Source: an uncultured Oscillospiraceae bacterium
GTDB taxonomy: Bacteria; Bacillota; Clostridia; Oscillospirales; Oscillospiraceae
DNA length: 64,000 bases
Direction: 5' to 3'
NCBI GenBank assembly: GCA_944385445.1
Contig: CALWXF010000001.1
Location: forward strand, 310,001 to 374,000
Positions 54,896 to 64,000 of the stretch are shown here, one piece after another. How positions within the stretch are numbered: the stretch's first letter is position 1; each line of letters starts with the position of its first letter. The translations under genes and the position numbers were made by a program. The notes under the pieces are model-generated. The model was given only the letters and a program-made list of their open reading frames with translations. It did no database searches and was not told the DNA's origin.

Positions 54896-56127
54896 AGACC
54901 CATGATGTTTGGCGCCTGCGTCTGTTCTGGTGTGCCTTCTTGTTCTATCTGGTGGCCACCACCCTGCAATTTACCATGCTCACCGAGGTGGGCGGAGTGG
55001 CCAAGGTGCTGACCCTGGCCCGCTACCTCTCCTTTGCCCTGGCCGGGGTGAAAATCCTGTGGGACTGGGCGCTGCTGGGCCTGGGGGAGGGGGGACGGTG
55101 GTCCCTCACCCGTGAGGCCATGGGCTGTGCCTTGAAATACGCCATCCTGGGCGGTGTGACGCTGCTGGCGGTGGTCACCTCCAAGGACACCCTGCCTCTC
55201 TTCGTGCTGGCCCTGCTGCTGGCCGCCCGTGGGGTGGAGCTGGAGAAGATCTTCGCCGTAGCCCTTCCTGTGCAGGCGGGGCTGCTGGTGCTGGTGTTTG
55301 CCTCCGCCTGGGTGGGGCTGGTCCCCGACCTCACCTATGTCCGGGAGGATGCCACCGTGCGCCACTCCCTGGGCTTTACCTATCCCACCGTGGCCATGAC
55401 CTACTTCTTTTTCCTTCTCGTGTGCGCCATGTGGCGGCGCAAGAAGGGCATTTCTCTGGTGGCTGGAGTGGTGCTGTTGGCCCTCACCGGGGGGCTTTAC
55501 TACCTCACCGACGCCCGCAACGGCTTTTTGCTCTCCTGCGTGGTGATTCTGGTGGAGATGGCGCTGGGTCAGCGGTCCCGCTGGGAGGGCTTGGCCCACC
55601 GCCTGGGGGAGAAAGGCTGGTGGAAGCTGGTGTGCCGGGTGGTGCGGTTTGGCTATGAGTACTGCGCCGTGCTCCTGTGCGTTTTGTTGGCGGGGCTGTG
55701 CATCCTCTATCCCGCCCAACCGGCGGCGATGCTCAACAGCCTGCTCTCCGACCGCATCCGCCTCACCGCCCAGGCGGCTGCCAACTACGGCATCCACCTG
55801 CTGGGCAACTCCATCCAGTGGGTGGGCTACGGCGGCAACACCAACTGGGAGGAGCTGGGGGCCACCTACAACTTTGTGGACTGCTCCTACTCCCTGACCC
55901 TGTTCAACTATGGCGTGGTGTTCTCCGCTCTGGTCCTGGTGGGGCTGGTGCTGCTGGCCCGTCGGCTGTACAGACAGGGCAATTGGAACCACTGCTTCCT
56001 CTATCTCATGGTGTTGGGATGCTGCTTCATTGAGCCTCGGCTACTGGAAGTGCACCTGAATCTGGTGCTCTTTGCCGCCGCCCCCATCCTGTACACCTGT
56101 CCAAAGTGGCTGGAAGGCAGGAAGTGA
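54892..56127 (+). CDS. Wzy-like O-antigen/capsule polymerase
   Basis: The protein has 411 residues with about 10 hydrophobic helices and a longer loop around residues 290-345 (GIHLLGNSIQWVGYGGNTNWEELG) that would lie outside. DARNGFLLS in the middle matches the short motif often seen in O-antigen ligase/polymerase proteins. Only one such protein is encoded between glycosyltransferases and the flippase, so it is the best candidate to link repeat units at the outer membrane face. Sequence conservation in this class is low. Confidence 0.78.
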   Translation: MKTHDVWRLRLFWCAFLFYLVATTLQFTMLTEVGGVAKVLTLARYLSFALAGVKILWDWALLGLGEGGRWSLTREAMGCALKYAILGGVTLLAVVTSKDTLPLFVLALLLAARGVELEKIFAVALPVQAGLLVLVFASAWVGLVPDLTYVREDATVRHSLGFTYPTVAMTYFFFLLVCAMWRRKKGISLVAGVVLLALTGGLYYLTDARNGFLLSCVVILVEMALGQRSRWEGLAHRLGEKGWWKLVCRVVRFGYEYCAVLLCVLLAGLCILYPAQPAAMLNSLLSDRIRLTAQAAANYGIHLLGNSIQWVGYGGNTNWEELGATYNFVDCSYSLTLFNYGVVFSALVLVGLVLLARRLYRQGNWNHCFLYLMVLGCCFIEPRLLEVHLNLVLFAAAPILYTCPKWLEGRK

Positions 56128-56129
56128 CC

Positions 56130-57593
56130 ATGGCCAAGATTCAGTCGGTAAAATTCAATTTCATCATGAACAGCATCCTCACCATGTCTGCCATGATCTT
56201 CCCCTTGGTCACCTACCCCTATGTCACCGGGATTCTGGGTCCTCAGGGGATTGGCACGGTGTCCTTTGCCAACTCGGTGGTGACCTACTTCTCCATGTTT
56301 GCCCAATTGGGTATTCCCACCTATGGCATTCGGGCTTGCGCCAAGGTGCGGGACAATCGGGAGGAGCTGTCCAGGGTGACCCAGGAGATTTTGTTTATCA
56401 ATCTCGTCACCTGCGTGGTGTCCTATGTGCTGTTCTTTGCCTCGCTCCAGGCCATCCCCCAGCTTCGAGAGGAGAAGGGACTGTACCTGGTGATGGGCAC
56501 CATGATTCTCTTTAACTCCATCGGGGCCGAGTGGCTGTACAAGGGGCTGGAGCAGTACCGCTACATCACCCTGCGGTCGGTGCTCTTTAAGTTCATCGCC
56601 CTGGTGGGCATGTTCCTCCTCATCCATGAGGAGGGGGACTATGTGATCTACGGCGGCATTACCATTTTCGCCTCCGTGGGCTCCAACCTGTTAAACCTCA
56701 TCAACCTCAAGTGGCTGGTGGACGTGCGCCCCGTGGGGGGCTACAACTTCCGCCGCCACCTGCGGCCCATCTTCGTGTTCTTCGCCATGTCCATCGCCAC
56801 CACGGTGTACACCAACATGGACAACGTGATGCTGGGTTTCCTGCGAGGCACCACGGAGAACGGCTACTATGACGCCGCCGTGAAAATCAAGAACATCCTG
56901 GTCAGCGTGGTGGCTTCTCTGGGCACGGTGCTGCTCCCCCGGGTGTCCTACTATGTGGAACAGGGGGAGAAGGAGGCCTTTGCCCAGGCCACCCAGAAGG
57001 CCCTGCGGTTTGTCTTCCTCCTGGCCATGCCCCTGTGCCTCTACTTCATCCTCTTTGCCCAGCCCTCCATCTACCTGCTGTCGGGCAAGGCCTTTGAGGC
57101 CTCCATTTTGCCCATGCAGCTGATCATGCCCACCCTGGTGCTCATTGGCCTGACCAACATCATGGGCATTCAGATTCTGGTGCCCACCGGGCGGGAGAAA
57201 CAGGTGTTGTTCTCTGAGATCGTGGGGGCTGTGGTGAATGTGGTGGTCAATTCCCTGCTCATTCCCCAGATGGGGGCCGCCGGAGCGGCCATCGGCACCG
57301 TGCTGGCAGAGCTGGCGGTGCTGGTGGTGCAGATCGTCGCCCTGGGGCGGGAAATTCTCCCCGCTCTGGCGGTGCTGCCCTACCTGAAAACGGGGGTGGC
57401 TTTGGCCGCCGCTGTGACGTCGGTGTGGTGGTTGCTGGGCAGTTCCCTCCACCCCTTTGTTGTGCTGGCGGCCTCGGCGGTGCTGTTTTTCGCCGCCTAC
57501 GGCGTGCTCCTGCTGCTGATGGGGGAGCGCATGGTGCGGGAGATCTGGTCCCAGGTGTGGGAAAAGACCGTGGGAAAAGTGTTGAAAAAGTAA
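56130..57593 (+). CDS. Wzx-like polysaccharide flippase
   Basis: The protein has 487 residues from ATG 56130 (AGGAAGTGA upstream). The Polysacc_synt family start is clear: NFIMNSILTMSAMIFPLVTYPYVTGILGPQGIGTVSFANSVV, with about 12-14 helices and the IATTVYTNMDNVMLGF segment. It should move undecaprenyl-linked repeats outward for the polymerase. The 3' end contains a promoter-like sequence (57582-57610) directed to the next gene. Confidence 0.92.
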   Translation: MAKIQSVKFNFIMNSILTMSAMIFPLVTYPYVTGILGPQGIGTVSFANSVVTYFSMFAQLGIPTYGIRACAKVRDNREELSRVTQEILFINLVTCVVSYVLFFASLQAIPQLREEKGLYLVMGTMILFNSIGAEWLYKGLEQYRYITLRSVLFKFIALVGMFLLIHEEGDYVIYGGITIFASVGSNLLNLINLKWLVDVRPVGGYNFRRHLRPIFVFFAMSIATTVYTNMDNVMLGFLRGTTENGYYDAAVKIKNILVSVVASLGTVLLPRVSYYVEQGEKEAFAQATQKALRFVFLLAMPLCLYFILFAQPSIYLLSGKAFEASILPMQLIMPTLVLIGLTNIMGIQILVPTGREKQVLFSEIVGAVVNVVVNSLLIPQMGAAGAAIGTVLAELAVLVVQIVALGREILPALAVLPYLKTGVALAAAVTSVWWLLGSSLHPFVVLAASAVLFFAAYGVLLLLMGERMVREIWSQVWEKTVGKVLKK

Positions 57594-57610
57594 ATGGAAT
57601 CTGGTATAAT
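57582..57610 (+). promoter_or_regulatory. Internal promoter at the end of the flippase gene
   Basis: TTGAAA (57582-57587), a 17-base spacer and consensus TATAAT (57605-57610). The predicted start point is about 25 bases before a terminator. Confidence 0.7.
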
Positions 57611-57640
57611 TCGTTGGATAAACACCAGCGAGGACAAAAG

Positions 57641-57673
57641 GAAGCTGGCGCATCCCGCCAGCTTCTCTTTTTT
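57641..57673 (+). terminator. Intrinsic terminator inside the capsule operon, possible attenuator
   Basis: GAAGCTGGCG/CGCCAGCTTC stem (57641-57650, 57656-57665), then a TC plus six-T tract, immediately followed by the GGGAGGG ribosome binding site (57674-57680) of the next gene. Confidence 0.85.
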
Positions 57674-57686
57674 GGGAGGGAACCCC

Positions 57687-58535
57687 TTGTCTCAAATCAA
57701 ACTATTTGTGTGCTGTCACCAGGCGGGGCAGCGTGTTCCGGCGCACCCCCTGCTCCACCCCGTACAGGTGGGGGCGGCACTGGCTCAGGCCCATTTTCCC
57801 GGCTTTGCCCACGACGATGCGGGGGAGAACATCTCCGGGAAGAACCGCTCCTACTGTGAGCTCACCGCCCACTACTGGGCGTGGAAGAACGTGGAGGCGG
57901 ACTACTACGGCTTTTTCCACTACCGCCGCTACCTGTATCTGGACGAGCACGCCCGCCGTCCCTATCGCCTGGCGGGAGAACTGACGGAGGAGGGGCTGGA
58001 GGCCCTGGGCTTTGACCGACTAGAGCAGTGGCTGGAGGGCAAGGCCTGCGTGGTGCCCATGGGAGAGGATATGCACATCTCGGTGCGGGACCATTATGCC
58101 CGGGCCCCCTACCACCACCGTGAGGACTTGGCTCTGGTGGAGGACATTGTGAGGGAGGAATACCCCGACTATGTGCCCGCCATGGAGGAATACCTCTCCG
58201 GCACCCTCTGTTATTTTGGCAATATCTTTATCATGCAAAAGCACCTGTTTGACCAATATTGCGGGTGGCTTTTCTCCATTCTGGAGGAATTTGACCGCCG
58301 GGCGGACACCACCGGCTACTCCACCCAGGAACTACGGGTGGACGGGTATCTGGCCGAGCGGCTGCTGGGTGTGTATGTGACCCACCTGCGCCGTACCACT
58401 GGGACCCAGGTGTACGAACTGCCCCGGGTGCAGTTTGAGCCGGACAACAAGAAGCGGTATCAGCGCAAGCTGCTCAACGCCCTGCTCCCACCGGGGAGCC
58501 GTCGGAGGGCTTGGGTGAAGAAGGGAAGAGGGTGA
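57687..58535 (+). CDS. Second DUF4422 protein
   Basis: The protein has 282 residues from a TTG at 57687, six bases after GGGAGGG. The longer frame to 57594 would run through the terminator and is rejected. It has the same pattern as the protein at 50889: LFVCCHQ, DDAGENISGKNRSYCELTAHYWAWKNV, YYGFFHYRRYL, an ISVRDHYARAPYHH stretch and CYFGNIFIMQKHLFDQYCGWLF. Probable glycosyltransferase of the capsule locus. Stop overlaps the next start (GTGA). Confidence 0.85.
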   Translation: MSQIKLFVCCHQAGQRVPAHPLLHPVQVGAALAQAHFPGFAHDDAGENISGKNRSYCELTAHYWAWKNVEADYYGFFHYRRYLYLDEHARRPYRLAGELTEEGLEALGFDRLEQWLEGKACVVPMGEDMHISVRDHYARAPYHHREDLALVEDIVREEYPDYVPAMEEYLSGTLCYFGNIFIMQKHLFDQYCGWLFSILEEFDRRADTTGYSTQELRVDGYLAERLLGVYVTHLRRTTGTQVYELPRVQFEPDNKKRYQRKLLNALLPPGSRRRAWVKKGRG

Positions 58536-59557
58536 AGTGGGTGGCTTTGTGTGAAATTTCTGTGATTATCCCGGTGTACAACATCCAGCAGCACTTGCGG
58601 GAGTGCCTGGACAGCGTGCTGGGCCAGAGCTATCCCCACCTCCAGGTGATCTGTGTGGACGACGGCTCCACCGATGAAAGCCCCGCCATCCTGGCCCAGT
58701 ACGCCCAGAAGGATAACCGAGTGCAGGTCATTCGCCAGCAAAACGCCGGACCCGGCGCTGCCCGAAACACCGGGCTGGAGGCGGCAACGGGGGAGTACGT
58801 CATCTTCCTGGACTCGGACGACTGGTTCGAGCCGGACTTTTTGGAAAAGATGGTGGACACCGCAGTGCGGGAAGGGGCAGACGTGGCCATCTGCCGGGCG
58901 GTGGAGTTTGATACCAATTCCGGGCGGGAGCTGCCGTCTGAGTGGATGATGAAAAAGCAGTACCTCCCCGGTAAGCTGGCCTTTGCCCCCCAGGAGATGG
59001 CCGACCACCTGTTCCAGTTCACCTATGGCATGCCCTGGGACAAGTTCTACCGCCGGGAGCTGCTCACCACTTCGGGCATCCGCTACCCGGCCCTGAAAAA
59101 CTCGGAGGACCTGGCCTTTGTCTACCCCACCCTGTTGGCGGCAAAGCGCATTGCCGTGGTGGATGAAGTGCTCATCCATCACCGCATCAACCGCATGGCC
59201 TCGGTGTCCAACAGCCGCTGCGGCCAGCCGGAGGCCCCCTATGAGGCCTTCCAGATCGTCAAGGAGTATCTGGAGCAGCACCAGCTCATGGACACCTACC
59301 GCCGCAGTTTCCTCAACTGGGCCATGGAGTTTTTGGTCTGGCACATCAGCAACATGTCCCAGCGGGACATTCAAAAGCAATACCTCAACACCCTGCGCCA
59401 CCAGTGGCTGCCCCAGCTGCACTTTGAGGAGCACCCCGCCAGCTACTACGAGAGCAAGAGCTGCTACGCCAAGTACCTGCTGGCCCGGTATGCCCCCTAT
59501 CCGGTGTTTGCCGCCGTGGTGAAGGTGTATAAAAAAGCCAAACATGGGGGGCAGTGA
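58532..59557 (+). CDS. Glycosyltransferase family 2 protein
   Basis: The protein has 341 residues from a GTG overlapping the previous stop (GTGA); a GTG three codons later is possible. [65 protein letters not shown] show a complete GT-A core with DxD. It is the first of three tandem paralogues with nearly the same N-terminal sequence, which suggests local duplication. Confidence 0.9.
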   Translation: MKWVALCEISVIIPVYNIQQHLRECLDSVLGQSYPHLQVICVDDGSTDESPAILAQYAQKDNRVQVIRQQNAGPGAARNTGLEAATGEYVIFLDSDDWFEPDFLEKMVDTAVREGADVAICRAVEFDTNSGRELPSEWMMKKQYLPGKLAFAPQEMADHLFQFTYGMPWDKFYRRELLTTSGIRYPALKNSEDLAFVYPTLLAAKRIAVVDEVLIHHRINRMASVSNSRCGQPEAPYEAFQIVKEYLEQHQLMDTYRRSFLNWAMEFLVWHISNMSQRDIQKQYLNTLRHQWLPQLHFEEHPASYYESKSCYAKYLLARYAPYPVFAAVVKVYKKAKHGGQ

Positions 59558-59559
59558 CT

Positions 59560-60633
59560 GTGAACGCTGAGAACATCCAAATTTCTGTGATTATCCCCGT
59601 GTACAACACCGAGGCCCACTTAACCGCCTGTCTGGACGGGGTTCTGAGCCAGAACATCCCCCACCTGGAGGTCATCTGCGTGGACGACGGCTCCACCGAC
59701 CGCAGCTTGGAGGTGCTCCACAAGTACGCCGCCCGGGATTCCCGGGTGGTGGTGCTCACCCAGAAAAACTCCTTTGCCGGAGTGGCCCGCAACCATGGCC
59801 TGGAGGTGGCAAAGGGTGAGTACGTGGCTTTTTTGGACTCGGATGATAAATTTTTGCCCGGAGCCTTGGAGGGGCTGTATGCCCAGGCCAAGGAGCATGA
59901 CTTGGACGTCATCAAGGCGGGCTTTTCCTATGTGGAGCCGGGAGGAGAGCCCTACACCACCCTGTACTCCACGTTGAGCTGCGTGAGCAAGGGCCAGGCC
60001 AAGCGTGTGATGCGCTTCACGGACCTGCCCCTGCGGCTGCTGCAAGTGCCCGATGTGCCCTGGAACGGCCTGTACCGCCGGGCCTTTTTGGAGCAAAACC
60101 ACATCCGCTTCAATAGCCTGCGGTGCATCAACGACCATTCCTTCTGGATTGCCTGTCTCATTCACGCACCTCGGCTCATGGTGACCCACACTCCGGTGGC
60201 CTGCTACCGGGTGGAACAGAGCACCTCTCTGGTGGGGCGCAAGGCGGCCCACTTCCACTGCCAGCTGGAATCCTATGAAATCGTCCGGGAGATGGCGAAG
60301 GATTTGCCGGACAAGCTGCGCCGGGCCGTCATGCGCAACGAGCTCAACGGCATGTTCGGCTGGTATGAGCGGCTGCGCCCCCAGGCCCCCGACGTGGAGG
60401 GGCTGGACCGACAGGTGGCGGAATTTTTGAAGAATTTGGACGAGGAAGAGGTGGGGGTGAAGTTCCTCCGCTCTTTCTCCTATAGTGGCTCTTATTTTTC
60501 CCTGCGCTACGGAACCCCCGCCCCCAAGCGCCCCAACCCCCTGGTGCGGGCGGTGAGCTGCTGGCGGGACCACGGGTGGACCTACACCTGGGAAAAGCTG
60601 CGCTCCAAGGGAGAGCAGACGTGGGTGCGCTGA
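59560..60633 (+). CDS. Glycosyltransferase family 2 protein
   Basis: The protein has 357 residues. GTG 59560, eight bases after GGGGGG, is favoured over GTG 59554 in the previous stop, which is too close to that site. The core [59 protein letters not shown] is intact. The C-terminal half is helical and variable, so substrate is unknown. Second of three tandem GT2 genes. Confidence 0.9.
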   Translation: MNAENIQISVIIPVYNTEAHLTACLDGVLSQNIPHLEVICVDDGSTDRSLEVLHKYAARDSRVVVLTQKNSFAGVARNHGLEVAKGEYVAFLDSDDKFLPGALEGLYAQAKEHDLDVIKAGFSYVEPGGEPYTTLYSTLSCVSKGQAKRVMRFTDLPLRLLQVPDVPWNGLYRRAFLEQNHIRFNSLRCINDHSFWIACLIHAPRLMVTHTPVACYRVEQSTSLVGRKAAHFHCQLESYEIVREMAKDLPDKLRRAVMRNELNGMFGWYERLRPQAPDVEGLDRQVAEFLKNLDEEEVGVKFLRSFSYSGSYFSLRYGTPAPKRPNPLVRAVSCWRDHGWTYTWEKLRSKGEQTWVR

Positions 60634-60677
60634 CGGCTACCCCATATGGAATGATGAAATAGAATGGAGAAAAAGAA

Positions 60678-62924
60678 ATGGAACCTAAGGTTTCGGTGAT
60701 TATCCCGGTATACAACGTGGAGAAATATCTGCGGGAATGCCTGGACAGCGTACTGGGACAAACTCTGAAGGACATTGAGGTCATCTGTGTGGACGATGGC
60801 TCCACCGACTCCTCACTGGATATTTTGCGGGAGTATGAGCAGAAGGACCCTCGGGTGAAGGTGCTCACCCAGCCCAATACCAACGCCGGTGCGGCCCGCA
60901 ACCACGGCCTGCGCCATGCAAAGGGTAAGTATCTGTCCTTTTTGGACTCGGACGACTTTTTCGATTCGGCCATGCTGAAAAAGGCCTATGAGCGGTGTGA
61001 AAAGGATAAACTGGAGGTGGTGGTGTTTCGCTCCGACCACTTCATCCAGGACACCAAGAAGTATCAGCCCATCCCCTGGACCCTGCGCAATGAGCTGCTC
61101 CCTGACAAGCAGGTGTTTTCCTTTCAGGAGATTCGGAAGGACCGCCTGAAGTGCTTTGTGGGCTGGGCCTGGGACAAGCTGTTTCTCAGGGAGTTTGTGC
61201 AGAAAAACCAGCTCACCTTCCAGGAGCAGCGCACCACCAACGATATGTTTTTCACCTTTGCGGCGCTGAGCCAGGCCCAGCGCATCGGCGTGATGCAGGA
61301 TGTGTTGGCCCACCAGCGCAAGAATTCCACCGGAACCCTGTCTGTGACCCGGGAAAAGTCCTGGGACTGCTTCTACCATGCCTTGATGAAGGTGAGGGAC
61401 TATTTTCAGCAGCAGGGAAGCTGGGCGTGGATGGAGCAGGACTTCCGCAACTATGCGGTGCACGCTGCCATGTGGAACCTGTCCACCATTGCCGAGCCCA
61501 CCCGGCAGAAGCTGTATGAGAAGCTGCAAACCCAGTGGCTGTATGAGTTTGGCATCAACCAGGGCAGCGCAAAGGATTACTACAACCAGAAAGAGTATCA
61601 TATGGCGATGCGGGTACTGGCATTGCCATACCAGCAATTTTATGGAACAGAGACGAGTAACCATCAGGAAGGAGCTTGTGAGCCTGTGAAGTTGGAAGGC
61701 CAACCCAAAGTATCCATCATTCTCCCCTCCCTCAATGTGGCCGACTACATCCGGGAGTGCTTGGAGAGCGTGGTCAACCAGACCCTGCGGGAGATTGAGA
61801 TCATCTGTGTGGACGCAGGGTCCACCGACGGCACCCTGGAGGTGGAGGAGGAGTTTGCCCGGAAGGACCCCCGGGTCAAAGTCATCCACTCAGAGAAAAA
61901 GAGCTACGGCTACCAGATGAACCGGGGCATTGAGGCCGCTACCGGCAAGTACATCGGCATCGTGGAGACCGACGACTGGGTCAAGGCGGATATGTACGAG
62001 CAGCTCTACCAGGTGGCGGAGGAAAACCAGGTGGACTTTGTCAAGGCGGACTTCTACCGCTTCAAGATGGGAGCGGATGGTCAGCTGGAGCTGGACTACA
62101 ACAAGCTCTCCATGGACAACGGGGACTATGGTAAGGTGCTGTGTCCCTCGGAGAACCCCCGGCTGTTCAAGCTGATCATGAACACCTGGAGCGGCATCTA
62201 CAACCGGGACTTCCTGGAGCGCAACCACATTGACCACAACGAGACCCCCGGCGCCTCCTATCAGGACAACGGCTTTTGGTTTAAAACCTTTGCCCTGGCC
62301 CAGCGGGCTTACTTTGTCAACAAGCCCTACTACATGAACCGCCGGGACAACCCCAACTCCTCGGTGTACAACCGCAGCAAGGTCTACTGCGTCAACGAGG
62401 AGTACCGCTACATCCTGGCCTTTTTGAATGAGCACCCGGACCTGAAGGAAAAGCTCATGCCCATCTACTGCTTTAAGAAATACCACAGCTACATGTTTAC
62501 CTACCAGCGCATCGCCCCCGAGTTCCGTCTGGGCTATCTGGTGCGGTTCAGCGAGGACTTCGCCCAGGATGAGGCGGACGGCTACCTGGAGGAGCGCCTG
62601 TATGGGCAGGCCTCCTGGAAAAACCTTCAGACCATCATCCACGAACCGCTCTCCTTCTATCTGGCCAGCCTGGACAACAGTGCACAGGACATGGACGAGG
62701 TGGAGATGAGCGGCAGCGTTCAGCTCTACCGCATGGAGCAGAAGGTCAAGGCGCTGGAGGGAGAGATCGTAGCGCTTCAAAGCTCGGCCTCCTATAAAAT
62801 CGGACGCCTGATCACCTTTATTCCCCGCAAGATCCGCGGCGGTATTCGCTGCATTCAGGAAAACGGCATGGGATATACCATCCATCGCTTCAAAGAAAAA
62901 TTCGCACATAAGTTAGGGAGATGA
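60678..62924 (+). CDS. Bifunctional protein with two GT2 domains
   Basis: The protein has 748 residues, with GGAG upstream. Domain 1 (about 1-330): [45 protein letters not shown]. Domain 2 (about 340-680): [45 protein letters not shown]; both keep acidic DxD-type motifs. The tail (about 690-748) has a short coiled coil and [21 protein letters not shown], a motif found after GT domains in capsule loci and likely membrane-associated. It may add two sugars in sequence. Confidence 0.92.
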   Translation: MEPKVSVIIPVYNVEKYLRECLDSVLGQTLKDIEVICVDDGSTDSSLDILREYEQKDPRVKVLTQPNTNAGAARNHGLRHAKGKYLSFLDSDDFFDSAMLKKAYERCEKDKLEVVVFRSDHFIQDTKKYQPIPWTLRNELLPDKQVFSFQEIRKDRLKCFVGWAWDKLFLREFVQKNQLTFQEQRTTNDMFFTFAALSQAQRIGVMQDVLAHQRKNSTGTLSVTREKSWDCFYHALMKVRDYFQQQGSWAWMEQDFRNYAVHAAMWNLSTIAEPTRQKLYEKLQTQWLYEFGINQGSAKDYYNQKEYHMAMRVLALPYQQFYGTETSNHQEGACEPVKLEGQPKVSIILPSLNVADYIRECLESVVNQTLREIEIICVDAGSTDGTLEVEEEFARKDPRVKVIHSEKKSYGYQMNRGIEAATGKYIGIVETDDWVKADMYEQLYQVAEENQVDFVKADFYRFKMGADGQLELDYNKLSMDNGDYGKVLCPSENPRLFKLIMNTWSGIYNRDFLERNHIDHNETPGASYQDNGFWFKTFALAQRAYFVNKPYYMNRRDNPNSSVYNRSKVYCVNEEYRYILAFLNEHPDLKEKLMPIYCFKKYHSYMFTYQRIAPEFRLGYLVRFSEDFAQDEADGYLEERLYGQASWKNLQTIIHEPLSFYLASLDNSAQDMDEVEMSGSVQLYRMEQKVKALEGEIVALQSSASYKIGRLITFIPRKIRGGIRCIQENGMGYTIHRFKEKFAHKLGR

Positions 62925-62929
62925 CAAAC

Positions 62930-64000
62930 ATGAACATTGCCATTGCCGGAACCGGCTATGTAGGACTGGCAAATGCCATTTTGTTGGCCCAGCACCACCA
63001 CGTCACTGCGGTGGACCTGGTGCAGGACAAGGTGGACGCCATCAACGCCAGAAAATCTCCGCTGGTGGATGCGGAGATTGAGGACTACCTGAAACACAAG
63101 GACCTGGACCTGACGGCCACCACCGATGGGGAGAGCGCCTATGCTCAGGCCGACTACGTCATTGTCTCCACCCCCACCAACTACGACCCTGTGAAAAACT
63201 ACTTTGACACCTCTTCCGTGGAGAGCGTGGTGCGCCTGGTGATGCAGGTCAACCCCAACGCCATCATTGTGGTGAAATCCACCGTGCCTGTGGGCTTCAC
63301 CCTGGGCCTGCGGGAGAAGCTGGGGTGTGAGAATCTGATTTTCTCCCCGGAGTTTCTCCGGGAAGGCCGGGCGCTCTATGATAACCTGTACCCCTCCCGC
63401 ATCATCGTGGGTGCGCCCTTGGACGATCCCCGCCTGAAGCAGGCGGCGGAGACCTTTGCCGGGCTGCTGGCGGAGGGAGCGGAGAAGAAGGACATTCCCA
63501 TCCTCATCACCAACCCCACCGAGGCCGAGGCGGTGAAGCTGTTTGCCAACACCTATCTGGCCCTCCGTGTGTCCTTCTTCAATGAGTTGGACACCTACGC
63601 CGAGGTGCGTGGCCTGGACAGCCGCCAGATCATCGAGGGCATCGGCTACGATCCCCGCATCGGCAACTACTACAACAACCCCTCCTTCGGCTACGGCGGC
63701 TACTGCCTGCCCAAGGACACCAAGCAGCTGCGGGCCAACTATGACCAGGTGCCCAACAACATCATCTCCGCCATCGTGGACGCCAACCACACCCGTAAGG
63801 ACTTCATTGCCGAGCGGATCCTGGAGAAGGCGGGCTACTATGGCCCCCACGGAGAGGGGAGAAATGGTACCCCCGGCAAGTCCTGCGTGGTGGGTGTGTA
63901 CCGCCTGACCATGAAGGCCAATTCGGACAACTTCCGCCAGTCCAGCATTCAGGGCGTCATGAAGCGCATGAAGGCCAAGGGGGCTGAGGTGGTTATCTAC
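62930..64000 (+). CDS. UDP-glucose/UDP-hexose 6-dehydrogenase (3' truncated)
   Basis: There are 357 codons to the window edge. The NAD-binding [12 protein letters not shown] (5-16) and the catalytic loop [12 protein letters not shown] with Cys259 identify the UDP-glucose/GDP-mannose dehydrogenase family; the single-domain order N-terminal NAD domain, central helix, then UDP-binding C-terminal domain fits the roughly 390-residue Ugd type. It would supply UDP-glucuronate or a related uronic acid to the capsule. It starts five bases after the GT2 stop. Confidence 0.93.
   Translation, partial: MNIAIAGTGYVGLANAILLAQHHHVTAVDLVQDKVDAINARKSPLVDAEIEDYLKHKDLDLTATTDGESAYAQADYVIVSTPTNYDPVKNYFDTSSVESVVRLVMQVNPNAIIVVKSTVPVGFTLGLREKLGCENLIFSPEFLREGRALYDNLYPSRIIVGAPLDDPRLKQAAETFAGLLAEGAEKKDIPILITNPTEAEAVKLFANTYLALRVSFFNELDTYAEVRGLDSRQIIEGIGYDPRIGNYYNNPSFGYGGYCLPKDTKQLRANYDQVPNNIISAIVDANHTRKDFIAERILEKAGYYGPHGEGRNGTPGKSCVVGVYRLTMKANSDNFRQSSIQGVMKRMKAKGAEVVIY

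Overview
The window is a 64 kb GC-rich chromosomal segment with typical Bacillota signals: strong AGGAGG ribosome binding sites, TTGACA/TATAAT promoters, intrinsic terminators, ATGA/GTGA/TTGA gene overlaps, SpoVB, BceRS/BceAB and LPXTG-type anchors. Together with the palindromic intergenic repeats this suggests an anaerobic gut Oscillospiraceae (Flavonifractor/Lawsonibacter-like). That assignment is an inference; no rRNA gene is present to confirm it.

Layout. 1-3465: 3' part of a large wall-anchored F5/8-FIVAR surface protein. 3584-12712: housekeeping genes (a TetM-like GTPase fused to a Rae1/YacP-type NYN nuclease, DUF815 AAA ATPase, Nudix hydrolase, SpoVB-like flippase, amidotransferase, MutY, radical SAM protein). 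12713-13542: palindromic repeats and an AT-rich GNAT gene. 13608-18760: asnS, a LytTR/DUF3021 pair, and an asnA-aldo/keto reductase operon. 18921-25304: M29 aminopeptidase, phosphohexomutase, glycogen phosphorylase and a divergent LacI regulator. 25725-26759: rpsF-ssb-rpsR. 26760-27627: non-coding DNA with a palindromic repeat and a MITE-like element. 27628-36051: a 2807-residue cell-wall subtilase. 36356-41980: a lipoprotein and a complete Bce-type two-component/ABC module. 42038-45516: P-loop protein, thioredoxin-reductase-like flavoprotein, asparaginase, acetyltransferase, DtxR-type regulator. 45605-64000: a cell-surface polysaccharide locus.

The polysaccharide locus has two divergent arms, each starting with a polyprenyl-phosphate sugar phosphotransferase. 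The rightward arm encodes UDP-galactopyranose mutase, two DUF4422 proteins, five or six glycosyltransferases (one resembling galactofuranosyltransferases), a Wzy-like polymerase, a Wzx-like flippase and the start of a UDP-sugar dehydrogenase. This predicts a Wzx/Wzy-type, galactofuranose-containing, probably uronic-acid-bearing capsule.

Most interesting: the ribosomal-protection GTPase fused to an A-site-mRNA-nuclease-like NYN domain; a FIVAR module shared in inverted orientation by the two anchored proteins 24 kb apart; a promoter followed at once by an intrinsic terminator inside the capsule operon; a hairpin over the spoVB ribosome binding site; 21-bp-spaced direct repeats before bceA; a thioredoxin-reductase-like protein without NADPH motifs; and a MITE-like element with hairpin-forming inverted ends.
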